Shown: piece by piece, positions 1 through 7,398 of the stretch
Numbering within the stretch: position 1 is the first letter of the stretch
Layout of the letters: each line of letters starts with the position of its first letter
Source: JBLMYQ01 sp050258375
GTDB lineage: Bacteria > Bacillota > Clostridia > Acetivibrionales > UBA4821
Direction: 5' to 3'
NCBI GenBank assembly: GCA_050258375.1
Contig: JBLMYQ010000004.1
Location: 1-11,248 of the forward strand
Length of the DNA: 11,248 bases
Made by a program: the position numbers and the translations under genes
The notes under the pieces: model-generated
Databases searched by the model: none
What the model was told of the DNA's origin: nothing
Seen by the model: only the letters and a program-made list of their open reading frames with translations

Positions 1-2974
1 CACCTGCGCTTGGAATAACACAAGCTTCATTGGAATTTGCACTTTCTCCTTTTGAATTAACAGCATTTACGACATAATAATACGCCGTGTCGTTTGTCAG
101 CCCGGTTTCTTCAAAGGTTGTACCCGTTATGCCCTGGGCTTTTAAAGTATACGGTCCTCCTTTTGTGGTACTTCCTTTAACCTTGTAGCTAGTGGCACCA
201 CTAACGGCAGTCCACGAAAGGGATGCCTTTCCATCACTTCCTGTGCCTGTAAGATTTTGCGGAACTTTAGGTATACCCATAATCATATCAACTATCAATT
301 CAGGCTTGAAATCCGTTCCCTCCTTGCTGTTAAAGGTTGCTAATCCACTTGATGAGCTGGATTTTGCCAAACCTATACTAACAAGAGGTGATGTACTTAA
401 TTGCTGAGCAATATAGTCTGTAACGTCTATTTCATAATACTGCAGTGCAGTTCCTACATTAACGCTTCCAATTTGAGCTTCCATGGTTGGCGCATTGTTC
501 CATGTTATTGAGTTACTTCCGGTTTCCTTCCATGTTGTGTTTGAAACCTGATAAGCATTTACACTCATTGTACCTTGACTGTTATTTCCGTAAATACGAA
601 GCTTGGCTTGAATAGGCGTATTGCTTGAATACCCTGTCACGTCAAATCTCAGATACGACCTTCTGGTATTAGTTGAGAAAAACGTACTTGTAGCGCCCAT
701 CTGGAAGGTTGTGTTTCCACCATAGTTTGTTGAAGGATTTGAGCTCTCAACCTTTGCATCTGCCGCCGGATTCCTTGTTATTGTCGCTACATCATTAGGT
801 GTTACCGAAGCCTGATTGGAATTCGGACTTTCACCTGAAGTATTCACCGCAGTTACAATATAATAGTATAGAACTCCGTTAGTCAAACCTGTATTAACAT
901 ATGAATTCCCGGTTATTCCGGAAGCAATAGCCTCATATGGTCCTCCGTCTACAGTTCCTCTTTTTAAGGTATAACTCTCTGCCCCATCAGTCTGAGTCCA
1001 GTTCAATGTAGCTTTTTGATTACCTGAAACAGCAGTAAGATTTAGTGGAGCATCGGGCTTTGGTGCTGTTTTTACTATAACCAGCTGCGGCTTATTTGAA
1101 ACATTCTCCTTGCTGTTGAAGGAAAGAAGTCTGGAAGCATCCTTTCCTGCATAAGCCACACTGATTATTTTGGTGCCTGACATTGCTGTTTTGACATATT
1201 GTGATATATTTATTTCCTTGTAGGATTGTGTGTTATCAACCTGAACAGAACCTATCTCCGCACCTATCGGCTCTGCAGTATCTAAAGTCAGCAGACTTTC
1301 ATCCCAATCCTGATCGTTAACCTCATACAAACCTATATTAACTATATCTGAATCATCCATATTGCTTCCATACAACTTTAGTTTGGCACTTATAATCTCT
1401 CCTGTAAGATTGGATAAGTTAAATCTTAAATAAGATATTCTCTTTTCATCCGAACCACTTGAGGCATTTTTGACATCAAGCTTTGCATTAGTACCGTAAT
1501 TGGTTGACGAAAACGCTCCGTCCCGGACATAAGCATCAGCAGCAGGCAAAACTGATATTGTTGTTATTTTGTCAGGAGTAGCACTTGCCTGGTTTGAATT
1601 GTTGCTTTCGCCGGTAGAGTTTACCGCTGTGACTACATAATAATAAGTGGTACCATTTGTAACAGCGTTGTCTATATAACTCGTTTGAGAAGTGCTTGCA
1701 ATACTCGAAGAATACGGTCCTCCAGCCGTTGTACTTCTTTTAACATTATATGACTCAGCCCCTACGACCGTATTCCATGACAGCGTCACCTTGGTATCTC
1801 CCGGTTCAGCAGTAAGCTGCTGGGGGGCAGGAGGGGTCATTGCAGGCGTCCAGGTTATCAAAAGCTCCGGATGATTGCTTGTAGCATCCTTGCTTACCGC
1901 TGTTACCTTAGTATTATCAGGAGATGTAATTACAAAGCTCACAATCTGATTTCCTGTCATTTCTGTTTTACAATAATTTGGTACATCAAGCTCAACATAT
2001 TTGTTTGTTCCATCAAAGCCTAAATACCCCAGACTGCTGCCCGCAGAAGGTGCATTTGACCAATTTATATCCATTTCTTCCCAGCTGTCATCTGAAACAG
2101 CAAAGGTTTCCGCTTTCATAGATTTGTTTGCCGAGCCATAAATTCTAAGCTTTGCAGAAAGGATTGTACCATGTATTTCACTTAGATTAAACTTCAGATA
2201 TGATTTAAACTGCTTACTGCCACTGCCATTTTGAGCAAAAAGACTCTCACTGTCACCAAAATTATCCCCTGAATAAAACCATCCACCCTGTGTATATGAA
2301 TCAGCAATTGGCTCCAGTCCAGTATTAGTTACTATGATAATCGCATTTGCTTGATTTGATTCAGGTCCGGCACCATTATCATTTACCGCCCATACAACAT
2401 AATAGTAACGGACTCCTTTATCAACCTTTTCGTCAGTATATACATTTTCTGTAAGACCGCTGGCAATAACCTCAAAATCCGTATCACCTTCAGCTTTCTT
2501 TTTTACACTGTAAGTGCTTGCATTAAGCGCCCTTGTCCAATTAAGGGTAATGTGGTCCACAGAAGGAGAAGCAGTAAGATTTGTTGTTTCTCCCGGAACC
2601 GCATCGGTTGATGAAAAAGCATAGTTGACAATAACCAACTCTTTCATACTTGAATTAGCTGGCTTTACAGTTACTATTAATTTCTTTAGATTCGGTACGC
2701 CGGGAACTTCTTCAGAATCTTTTACTTCTACAGAATAGTTATTTATTTTATTGCTAATAAGACCTGCCTTGTATCGTTCTATTGATTCCTGAGCAGCGTA
2801 CAGCATATTGTCTTTTTCATTCATTTCATATATTGCTCTGGCAGAAAATCTTGCATCATAAGCGATATATGCCATGCAGATACCCAATATGGAGATAGAA
2901 ATCATTATCTCCAATAACGATATCCCTTTATTCTTTTTTAGAAAAGCCCTAAGGCGTCTGCTAATTTCTTCCAA
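1..2974 (-). CDS. Giant minor-pilin-like protein with alternating FN3 and DNRLRE/CBM96-type modules (C-terminus off window)
   Basis: This is a partial gene of 991 visible codons, open at the left edge. The first residues (MEEISRRLRAFLKKNKG) form a prepilin leader. The predicted cut is after Gly17, and the following ISLLEIMISISILG segment has Glu at mature position +5 and begins a hydrophobic helix (about 18-38). This resembles GspI/PilV minor pilins. Residues 39-125 are a small pilin-like body. Then come FN3 (about 127-212), DNRLRE/CBM96-like (218-373), FN3 (378-467), DNRLRE (472-633), FN3 (635-725), DNRLRE (730-897) and FN3 (899 to edge). The FN3 copies share a YYYVV.AVN...ES.NSNQA ending; the DNRLRE copies share SYLRFNLS...AKLRLYG. 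The TTG start at 2974 follows GGGAGAGG by about 6 bases and overlaps the upstream pseudopilin by 14 bp. The first ATG lies inside the membrane helix and would delete the leader. Inferred role: surface adhesin or glycan-binding arm presented by the pilus. The ligand is unknown. Confidence 0.85.
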   Translation of the reverse strand, partial: MEEISRRLRAFLKKNKGISLLEIMISISILGICMAYIAYDARFSARAIYEMNEKDNMLYAAQESIERYKAGLISNKINNYSVEVKDSEEVPGVPNLKKLIVTVKPANSSMKELVIVNYAFSSTDAVPGETTNLTASPSVDHITLNWTRALNASTYSVKKKAEGDTDFEVIASGLTENVYTDEKVDKGVRYYYVVWAVNDNGAGPESNQANAIIIVTNTGLEPIADSYTQGGWFYSGDNFGDSESLFAQNGSGSKQFKSYLKFNLSEIHGTILSAKLRIYGSANKSMKAETFAVSDDSWEEMDINWSNAPSAGSSLGYLGFDGTNKYVELDVPNYCKTEMTGNQIVSFVITSPDNTKVTAVSKDATSNHPELLITWTPAMTPPAPQQLTAEPGDTKVTLSWNTVVGAESYNVKRSTTAGGPYSSSIASTSQTSYIDNAVTNGTTYYYVVTAVNSTGESNNSNQASATPDKITTISVLPAADAYVRDGAFSSTNYGTNAKLDVKNASSGSDEKRISYLRFNLSNLTGEIISAKLKLYGSNMDDSDIVNIGLYEVNDQDWDESLLTLDTAEPIGAEIGSVQVDNTQSYKEINISQYVKTAMSGTKIISVAYAGKDASRLLSFNSKENVSNKPQLVIVKTAPKPDAPLNLTAVSGNQKATLNWTQTDGAESYTLKRGTVDGGPYEAIASGITGNSYVNTGLTNGVLYYYIVTAVNTSGESPNSNQASVTPNDVATITRNPAADAKVESSNPSTNYGGNTTFQMGATSTFFSTNTRRSYLRFDVTGYSSNTPIQAKLRIYGNNSQGTMSVNAYQVSNTTWKETGSNSITWNNAPTMEAQIGSVNVGTALQYYEIDVTDYIAQQLSTSPLVSIGLAKSSSSSGLATFNSKEGTDFKPELIVDMIMGIPKVPQNLTGTGSDGKASLSWTAVSGATSYKVKGSTTKGGPYTLKAQGITGTTFEETGLTNDTAYYYVVNAVNSKGESANSNEACVIPSAG
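284..2596 (-). repeat. Three tandem FN3 + DNRLRE/CBM96 coding units
   Basis: Within the giant pilin-like gene, a two-domain unit of about 250 codons occurs three times (about 2596-1856, 1843-1076 and 1072-284), followed by a further FN3. The copies are clearly homologous at protein level, for example PAADAYV / PAADAKV openings and SYLKF / SYLRF cores. They are well diverged in DNA, so this is old domain duplication rather than a recent tandem repeat. Confidence 0.8.
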
Positions 2975-3464
2975 ACGACACCTCTCCCGTTTGAGGAGTT
3001 ACCCTTACATAAATATACATATCTGCTGCTTTTAAATATATTGTAGATAAGGTGATAAGCGCAGTTACTTCATCATCCTCATATGGTTTTCCCGTACTGT
3101 CAAAAACAATCCCATCACCGACAGGATCGTTAGCTGTATCAAGCATCTTTTCATAAGAAGCACCATTGTTCAAATTAATTCTTTTAACAGTCTTACCGGT
3201 GACCAGATTTCTTATTTCATACCATTTTCCATCCGAACCGTCAAAAAATATTCCGTGCTTTTCTTTTGTGCTTATGCTGAGCTCTTGCGTGTAACGGATA
3301 TCTGAAACAAGGTTTCTGGCTGTTGTATATAATTTAAAGTCGGTTTTTGAACCACCCATCCTTGGTACTGCTACCGCAAGAAATATTCCCAGAAGCGCTA
3401 TGACTATCATTAATTCCAGAAGCGTAAAGCCTTTACTGCTTTCAGCCTTGTGGGGTAATTTCAT
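2961..3464 (-). CDS. Minor pseudopilin, GspH/FimT-like
   Basis: This encodes 167 aa with a type IV prepilin N-terminus: the 12-residue leader MKLPHKAESSKG, then FTLLELMIVIALLG with Glu at +5. A membrane-embedded polymerisation helix follows (about 13-33). The body carries the GspH/FimT pattern: ARNLVSDIRYTQELSI just after the helix, and near the end GIVFDSTGKP and TGEVSFGRN. GspH/FimT proteins sit at or near the tip of type II secretion pseudopili or type IV pili. The ATG at 3464 is preferred. An in-frame TTG at 3563 would lie inside pilC and give a 45-residue leader, atypical for the family. The upstream purine run (AGGGGG) is rather far from this ATG, about 12 bases. The 3' end overlaps the start of the giant pilin-like gene, so the two are probably translationally coupled. 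Confidence 0.85.
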   Translation of the reverse strand: MKLPHKAESSKGFTLLELMIVIALLGIFLAVAVPRMGGSKTDFKLYTTARNLVSDIRYTQELSISTKEKHGIFFDGSDGKWYEIRNLVTGKTVKRINLNNGASYEKMLDTANDPVGDGIVFDSTGKPYEDDEVTALITLSTIYLKAADMYIYVRVTPQTGEVSFGRN

Positions 3465-3537
3465 ACTGCTTTCTAACCCCCTGTCTCTATTCCCTACATT
3501 ATCTGCGGGAATGAATTTGTTTAGGTGGGGAGTGCGT

Positions 3538-4755
3538 TTAGCTGTTTGCCGACAGCGAACCAATCATATTAAACATTGGAAGCATTACCGAAAGAAGAAT
3601 GGTTGCAACAACAGCTCCCATTATAAGAGTAAACATAGGCTCCAGCATTGCTATAGCCTTGGAAATACCGGTATCAAATCTTTCGTCGTAATAGTCTGCA
3701 ATGTCAACCATTGATTCTGCCAGCGTTCCTGTCTCCTCACTTATTGAAATAATATTGGTAACCATTGAATCAAAGAAGCCTATCTGCTCAAAGCTTGCCG
3801 AAAGGGATTCACCCTTGTTTATCCTGTCCTTTGCTTCTGAAATACCCTTTGCTACCCTTTCGTTTCCGACTACCTTTTCAAGCGTATCCATAATTGTAAG
3901 CATGGGCAGCCCCGTATTCATGAGGATGCCCATTGTTCTTGTTACCCTTGCGGTAATAAAATCCACAGCCACCCTTGAAACCACAGGTGTCTTAAAAATG
4001 ATTGCGGTCTTTAACTTTCTTTTAACCTCATACGGTACAGCCTTTTTGTATAAAACAATAACAGCTATAATAGAAAGAATAACAGCCACAAGGTTGTCCG
4101 CAACAAACCTTGACGAGCCCATTAATATACGGGTTACAAGAGGGAGCTCGGTTCCGTTTTCCTGAATAACATCAACAAGCCCCGGCAGTACAAAAAATGT
4201 AAATATAATTATTACGCCGACAGCCACGCATACCAGTATGCATGGATAAATAAGCGCAGAAATCATTTTTTTTCTGGTTCTTGTATCATTTTCATAGTAG
4301 TCAGCCATTTTTCTGAATATTTCATCAAGATTGCCGCTTACCTCTCCTACCTGCACCATATTGACTAGCAAAAGAGGCAGTCTGAACCCTGAGTTTTTAA
4401 ATGCCTCTGATAGGCAGCAGCCCTTTTGAATGCTCTTGCTGAGATTATCGGCAAGCTCCTGGACCTTTTTGCTGTCAGTCTGTTCCTTCACCATTATCAA
4501 GCCTTTGATAATGCTTATTCCTGATTTGGTAATTATATTGAGCTGTTTGCAAAATGCAGCTATTTCAGAAGAAGAAATGCTTTTGGATATCTGCTTTCCG
4601 GCTTTACTCCTTGCAAATATTTCTTCTCTCATATTTATTACTTTTTGACCTTCAGCAGCAAGAGCTTCATATACCTCGTCAGCACTTCTTGCATCAATAC
4701 TGCCCTTGGTTATTTCATTATGCTCGTTTAATGCCGAGTATTTGAATACAGGCAT
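3538..4755 (-). CDS. pilC: Type IV pilus / type II secretion inner-membrane platform protein PilC/GspF
   Basis: This is a 405-aa protein, normal for the family. It starts with the characteristic MPVFKYSALNEHNE and has two homologous T2SSF domains (about 68-191 and 266-390). Each contains the expected helical pattern, with G.S...A...S in the first half and VGE.SGNLDEIF / SEETGTLAESM near the domain ends. Predicted membrane segments lie at about 166-192, 219-238 and 370-395. The family forms the polytopic platform in the cytoplasmic membrane that couples the assembly ATPase to pilin extraction. AAAGGA lies 8 bases before the ATG. The gene follows the short pilin (75-bp gap containing one arm of an inverted repeat) and precedes the GspH-like gene (73-bp gap). 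I see no terminator in either gap. Confidence 0.95.
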   Translation of the reverse strand: MPVFKYSALNEHNEITKGSIDARSADEVYEALAAEGQKVINMREEIFARSKAGKQISKSISSSEIAAFCKQLNIITKSGISIIKGLIMVKEQTDSKKVQELADNLSKSIQKGCCLSEAFKNSGFRLPLLLVNMVQVGEVSGNLDEIFRKMADYYENDTRTRKKMISALIYPCILVCVAVGVIIIFTFFVLPGLVDVIQENGTELPLVTRILMGSSRFVADNLVAVILSIIAVIVLYKKAVPYEVKRKLKTAIIFKTPVVSRVAVDFITARVTRTMGILMNTGLPMLTIMDTLEKVVGNERVAKGISEAKDRINKGESLSASFEQIGFFDSMVTNIISISEETGTLAESMVDIADYYDERFDTGISKAIAMLEPMFTLIMGAVVATILLSVMLPMFNMIGSLSANS

Positions 4756-4788
4756 GGCATTGTCCTTTCTTTTGTATATACTTCATGA

Positions 4789-4826
4789 GTAAAATGCACT
4801 GATAAATGTAAAGGAGTACGGGTAAG
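4789..4826 (+). repeat. Inverted repeat arm IR-L, downstream of the pilin gene
   Basis: On the plus strand this 38-base arm begins GTAAAATGCA and contains TGTAAAGGAGTACGG, ending TAAG. It matches the reverse complement of 5378-5414 at 34 of 38 aligned positions (three substitutions, one single-base gap). It ends 4 bases short of the pilin stop codon and lies wholly within the pilin-pilC gap. Confidence 0.85.
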
Positions 4827-4830
4827 GAAA

Positions 4831-5343
4831 TTATTTGGTTACTACTTTCTTCTTTCCTGCCATGTAATTTCCATTATCATCATATGCGAATAAAGTTACA
4901 TTTAATTCTCCAGTACTAGCATTCGCCCATGTTTGAAAATAAATTACACCTTTCATATTTGCATTATCAGCAGGAGCTGTAATTTCTGCTGTAGTAGAAT
5001 CTGTGGCAGCATAAGCAAAAGCAGCATTACCATTTACAGGAGTTGCACCAACTACTCCTGTAAATCCTGTTATTGGATTTTTTATATCCTTAGCTGTATT
5101 ATTGGTCGCAAGCCTAGTAGTAATATTCGTTCTTAAAGCAGCCGCTCCTGCTGCATCTGCGTCATAATCATTAATTATTCCTTCAATTGCACTCATAGCA
5201 ATTCTAAGGTTTGTGTCTATTCCAGCTAGTTTAGCCTGGGATTTCATTCCTCCGACCTTCGGAATAAGAACAAGTGCCAAGATACCTATGATAGCTATAG
5301 CTATCATCAATTCAATCAATGTAAAACCTTTATTATTTTTCAA
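4831..5343 (-). CDS. Type IV pilin, probable major subunit
   Basis: This is a 170-aa prepilin with a six-residue leader MKNNKG, cleavage before Phe7 and the helix FTLIELMIAIAIIGILALVLIP with Glu at mature +5. The mature chain is about 164 residues, rich in Ala, Thr and Asn, and has no cysteine, so there is no disulfide-bonded D-region as in classical Gram-negative pilins. The C-terminal part (GVIYFQTWANASTGELNVTL) looks like beta strands. Its position between pilB and pilC and its compact size suggest the major subunit, but that is inference. The start is TTG: the only nearby ATG (in GGGGGATGGG) is out of frame, and AAGGGGG lies about 10 bases upstream. The gene is flanked on both sides by arms of an unusual inverted repeat. 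Confidence 0.9.
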   Translation of the reverse strand: MKNNKGFTLIELMIAIAIIGILALVLIPKVGGMKSQAKLAGIDTNLRIAMSAIEGIINDYDADAAGAAALRTNITTRLATNNTAKDIKNPITGFTGVVGATPVNGNAAFAYAATDSTTAEITAPADNANMKGVIYFQTWANASTGELNVTLFAYDDNGNYMAGKKKVVTK

Positions 5344-5377
5344 CCTTACCCATCCCCCTTTTTATTCTGTTGTACTA

Positions 5378-5414
5378 CTTACCGTACTCCTTTACAGTTA
5401 CCACTGCATTTTAC
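5378..5414 (-). repeat. Inverted repeat arm IR-R, upstream of the pilin gene
   Basis: Read on the minus strand, this 37-base arm begins GTAAAATGCA and contains TGTAAAGGAGTACGG, as does the arm at 4789-4826. It begins one base after the pilB stop codon and ends about 34 bases before the pilin TTG. The two arms bracket a 626-bp segment holding only the pilin gene and its ribosome binding site. In RNA they could form a stem with 10-bp and 15-bp perfect blocks. Confidence 0.85.
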
Positions 5415-5415
5415 A

Positions 5416-7119
5416 TTAGCTGTACGTAATTCTTATCATTTCATCAATTGTCGTTACTCCTTCAAGTATAAGCTGTTTACAGCTTTCTCTCAGTGTAATC
5501 ATCCCCTCCTTTACAGCTTGATCTCTTAGCAATTCTGTCGGTGTTCTCTCATCAATCAGTATCCTCAAATCCTTGGTTATTTCCATAATCTCAAATATCG
5601 CGGTTCTTCCTTTATAACCGGAATTTCCGCACAGCCTGCAGCCTGCCCCCTTGTAAATGCTCTTGCCCTCTTCAAGCTCAATGCCCAAAAGAGCCAAATC
5701 CCTTTCGTCCGGAGTATGTACCTTTTTGCAGTGCTGGCATATCTTTCTTACAAGTCTTTGTGCTATTATGCCGATTAAGCTTGAAGACACCAAAAACGGC
5801 TCAATACCCATATCGGTAAGCCTTGAAATAACCCCTGGCGCGTCATTGGTATGAAGTGTGCTTAAAACCAAGTGTCCTGTCAATGCCGCACGTATTGCAA
5901 TTTCTGCGGTTTCAGAGTCTCTTATTTCTCCAACCATTACAATGTCAGGGTCCTGTCTCAATATTGACCTCAATCCTGCAGCAAAGGTAAGCCCTGCCTT
6001 GGAATTAAGCTGAACCTGATTTATACCTTTAAGGTTGTACTCAACCGGGTCCTCGAGTGTTATTATGTTTTTCTTGATATCATTAACCTCTGATAGGATT
6101 GTGTACAGTGTAGATGTTTTTCCGCTCCCTGTAGGTCCTGTTACAAGTATGATGCCATATGGCTTTTCAACCAAGCGGTCAAATATTTCAAGATTGTACG
6201 GAGATAAGCCCAGATTTGTCTTGGAAAGAAGGAAGTTTGTCTTGTCCAGCACCCTCATAACTGTCTTTTCTCCGAATATAGTAGGAATGGTGGATACACG
6301 AAGGTCAATGCTTCTGTTCTCTATCTTGAAGGCAATTCTTCCATCCTGCGGAACTCTTTTTTCTGCCACATTCATATCTGCCATAACCTTTATTCTGGTA
6401 ATTATGGCGTTATGCATATTTATCGGCGATTTCATTATTTCGGTTAATATGCCGTCAACCCTTATTCTTACCCTGATGCCATCATCCTCAGGCTCAATAT
6501 GAATATCGCTGGCATTATTTCTGATTGAATTTTCTATTATTGAATTTACGTATTTTACTATTGGCGCATTGTCAATTTCTTTTGTGGCTTCATCGATTTC
6601 TTCCTTGACTTCAGTTGTTTCAAATTCCTTTTCAAACTCCTGAACAGCCTTTTCCGCAGTCTGCTTACCGAAATATTTTTCTATTGTAGCAAAAATAGCC
6701 GGCTCCGAAGATATAATAGGCTTTATTGGTAAAGCCACTGTCAGCTTTACATCTTCTATTGCATAGTAATTTAGCGGATCCTTCATCGCAAGGGTTATTT
6801 CACCATTTGCGACCTCAACAGGAACAACCGCATGCTTTCTGCACAATTCCTCAGGAATCATCCTTACTGCTTCGGCATCTATGTATACTTTAGTAATGTC
6901 AACATATTGAATTCCAAATTGAGACTCTATAACCTTCAGAATCTGCTCTTCATTTACATAGCCTTCTTTTACAAGGATTTCTCCCAGCTTGTCTCCGGTT
7001 TCTTTCTGGATTTGCAAAGCCTTTTGAATTTGTTCTTCAGTAACACATTCAGCTTCAAGCAGTACCTCTCCCAGCCTTTTCCGGGTGTTATAGGCCTTGG
7101 CATTAAAATGTGCAGGCAT
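5416..7119 (-). CDS. pilB: Type IV pilus assembly / type II secretion ATPase PilB/GspE
   Basis: This is a 567-aa cytoplasmic hexameric ATPase that powers pilin polymerisation. The N-terminal MshEN-type domain (to about 150) begins with TRKRLGEVLLEAE. An acidic linker follows (about 150-182), then the catalytic domain. It has Walker A GPTGSGKT (328-335), Asp box ITLEDPVEY (353-361), Walker B DPDIVMVGEIRD (390-401) and His box STLHTNDA (420-427). A CxxC pair (461/464 and 494/497) forms the zinc-binding tetracysteine motif typical of PilB/GspE and absent from PilT retraction ATPases. The ATG at 7119 is chosen because AAGGAAGG lies just upstream. The frame stays open to 7194, but that extension has no such site and does not resemble the family. 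It is the first gene of the operon, behind an AT-rich leader. Confidence 0.95.
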   Translation of the reverse strand: MPAHFNAKAYNTRKRLGEVLLEAECVTEEQIQKALQIQKETGDKLGEILVKEGYVNEEQILKVIESQFGIQYVDITKVYIDAEAVRMIPEELCRKHAVVPVEVANGEITLAMKDPLNYYAIEDVKLTVALPIKPIISSEPAIFATIEKYFGKQTAEKAVQEFEKEFETTEVKEEIDEATKEIDNAPIVKYVNSIIENSIRNNASDIHIEPEDDGIRVRIRVDGILTEIMKSPINMHNAIITRIKVMADMNVAEKRVPQDGRIAFKIENRSIDLRVSTIPTIFGEKTVMRVLDKTNFLLSKTNLGLSPYNLEIFDRLVEKPYGIILVTGPTGSGKTSTLYTILSEVNDIKKNIITLEDPVEYNLKGINQVQLNSKAGLTFAAGLRSILRQDPDIVMVGEIRDSETAEIAIRAALTGHLVLSTLHTNDAPGVISRLTDMGIEPFLVSSSLIGIIAQRLVRKICQHCKKVHTPDERDLALLGIELEEGKSIYKGAGCRLCGNSGYKGRTAIFEIMEITKDLRILIDERTPTELLRDQAVKEGMITLRESCKQLILEGVTTIDEMIRITYS

Positions 7120-7262
7120 AACCCATTCCTTCCTTTGTATATCAATCTGTGTAACAGCTTTTATATATATTAAATTGCTTTTTTTGAAAATCATTAAGAC
7201 ATGCGGATTAATTCATTGACTTTTTTTATCAATTATTTCAATTATTTTCAACTTTATATTTA

Positions 7263-7271
7263 ATTATATCA
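7263..7271 (-). promoter_or_regulatory. Candidate extended -10 promoter for the pilus operon
   Basis: On the minus strand TGATATAAT matches the extended -10 consensus TGnTATAAT. No recognisable -35 box lies 17 bases upstream, which is common for extended -10 promoters. Transcription would start near 7256, giving a leader of about 137 bases before pilB. The surrounding DNA is very AT-rich, so chance matches are possible. Confidence 0.45.
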
Positions 7272-7326
7272 AATTTTTTTGGGTTTTGCACTACATTTTT
7301 AGCAATAAAATGTATTCGTTTTCGAC

Positions 7327-7362
7327 AAATATGCTCCTAATTAACCTTTTAGGAGCATATTT
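7327..7362 (-). terminator. Hairpin terminator after rpiB
   Basis: A perfect 14-bp inverted repeat (AAATATGCTCCTAA and its complement) with an 8-base loop lies 37 bases past the rpiB stop. The stem ends in A/T runs on both sides. The U-tract is short on the minus strand and somewhat better on the plus strand, so it may act in either direction. It insulates the rpiB operon from the pilus promoter. Confidence 0.65.
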
Positions 7363-7398
7363 TATCCTTTATATGCTTTGAAAGTTAATTTATTACTT

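Noticed and set aside
284..2596. CRISPR-like or recent tandem repeat array
   Set aside because: The repetition is at protein-domain level with units of ~750 bp and diverged DNA, continuous in one reading frame.
3465..3563. Longer start for the GspH-like gene, from an in-frame TTG inside pilC
   Set aside because: It would give a 45-residue leader before the cleavage glycine. The internal ATG at 3464 gives the short positively charged leader expected of prepilins.
3701..4165. Plus-strand open frame opposite pilC, and similar long frames opposite pilB, rpe and rpiB
   Set aside because: These run antisense to genes with clear family motifs, lack ribosome binding sites and show no recognisable protein signature.
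4789..5414. Transposon or IS with terminal inverted repeats carrying the pilin
   Set aside because: There is no transposase, and I see no target-site duplication outside the arms. The segment fits precisely between pilB and pilC in a canonical pilus gene order.
7120..7194. Extended N-terminus of PilB
   Set aside because: The added 25 residues are not family-like, while the ATG at 7119 has a strong AAGGAAGG site.
7120..7398. c-di-GMP riboswitch in the pilB leader
   Set aside because: Such riboswitches control pilus genes in some clostridia, but the leader is AT-rich and lacks the conserved GC-containing core. Only the terminator hairpin and the extended -10 box are recognisable.
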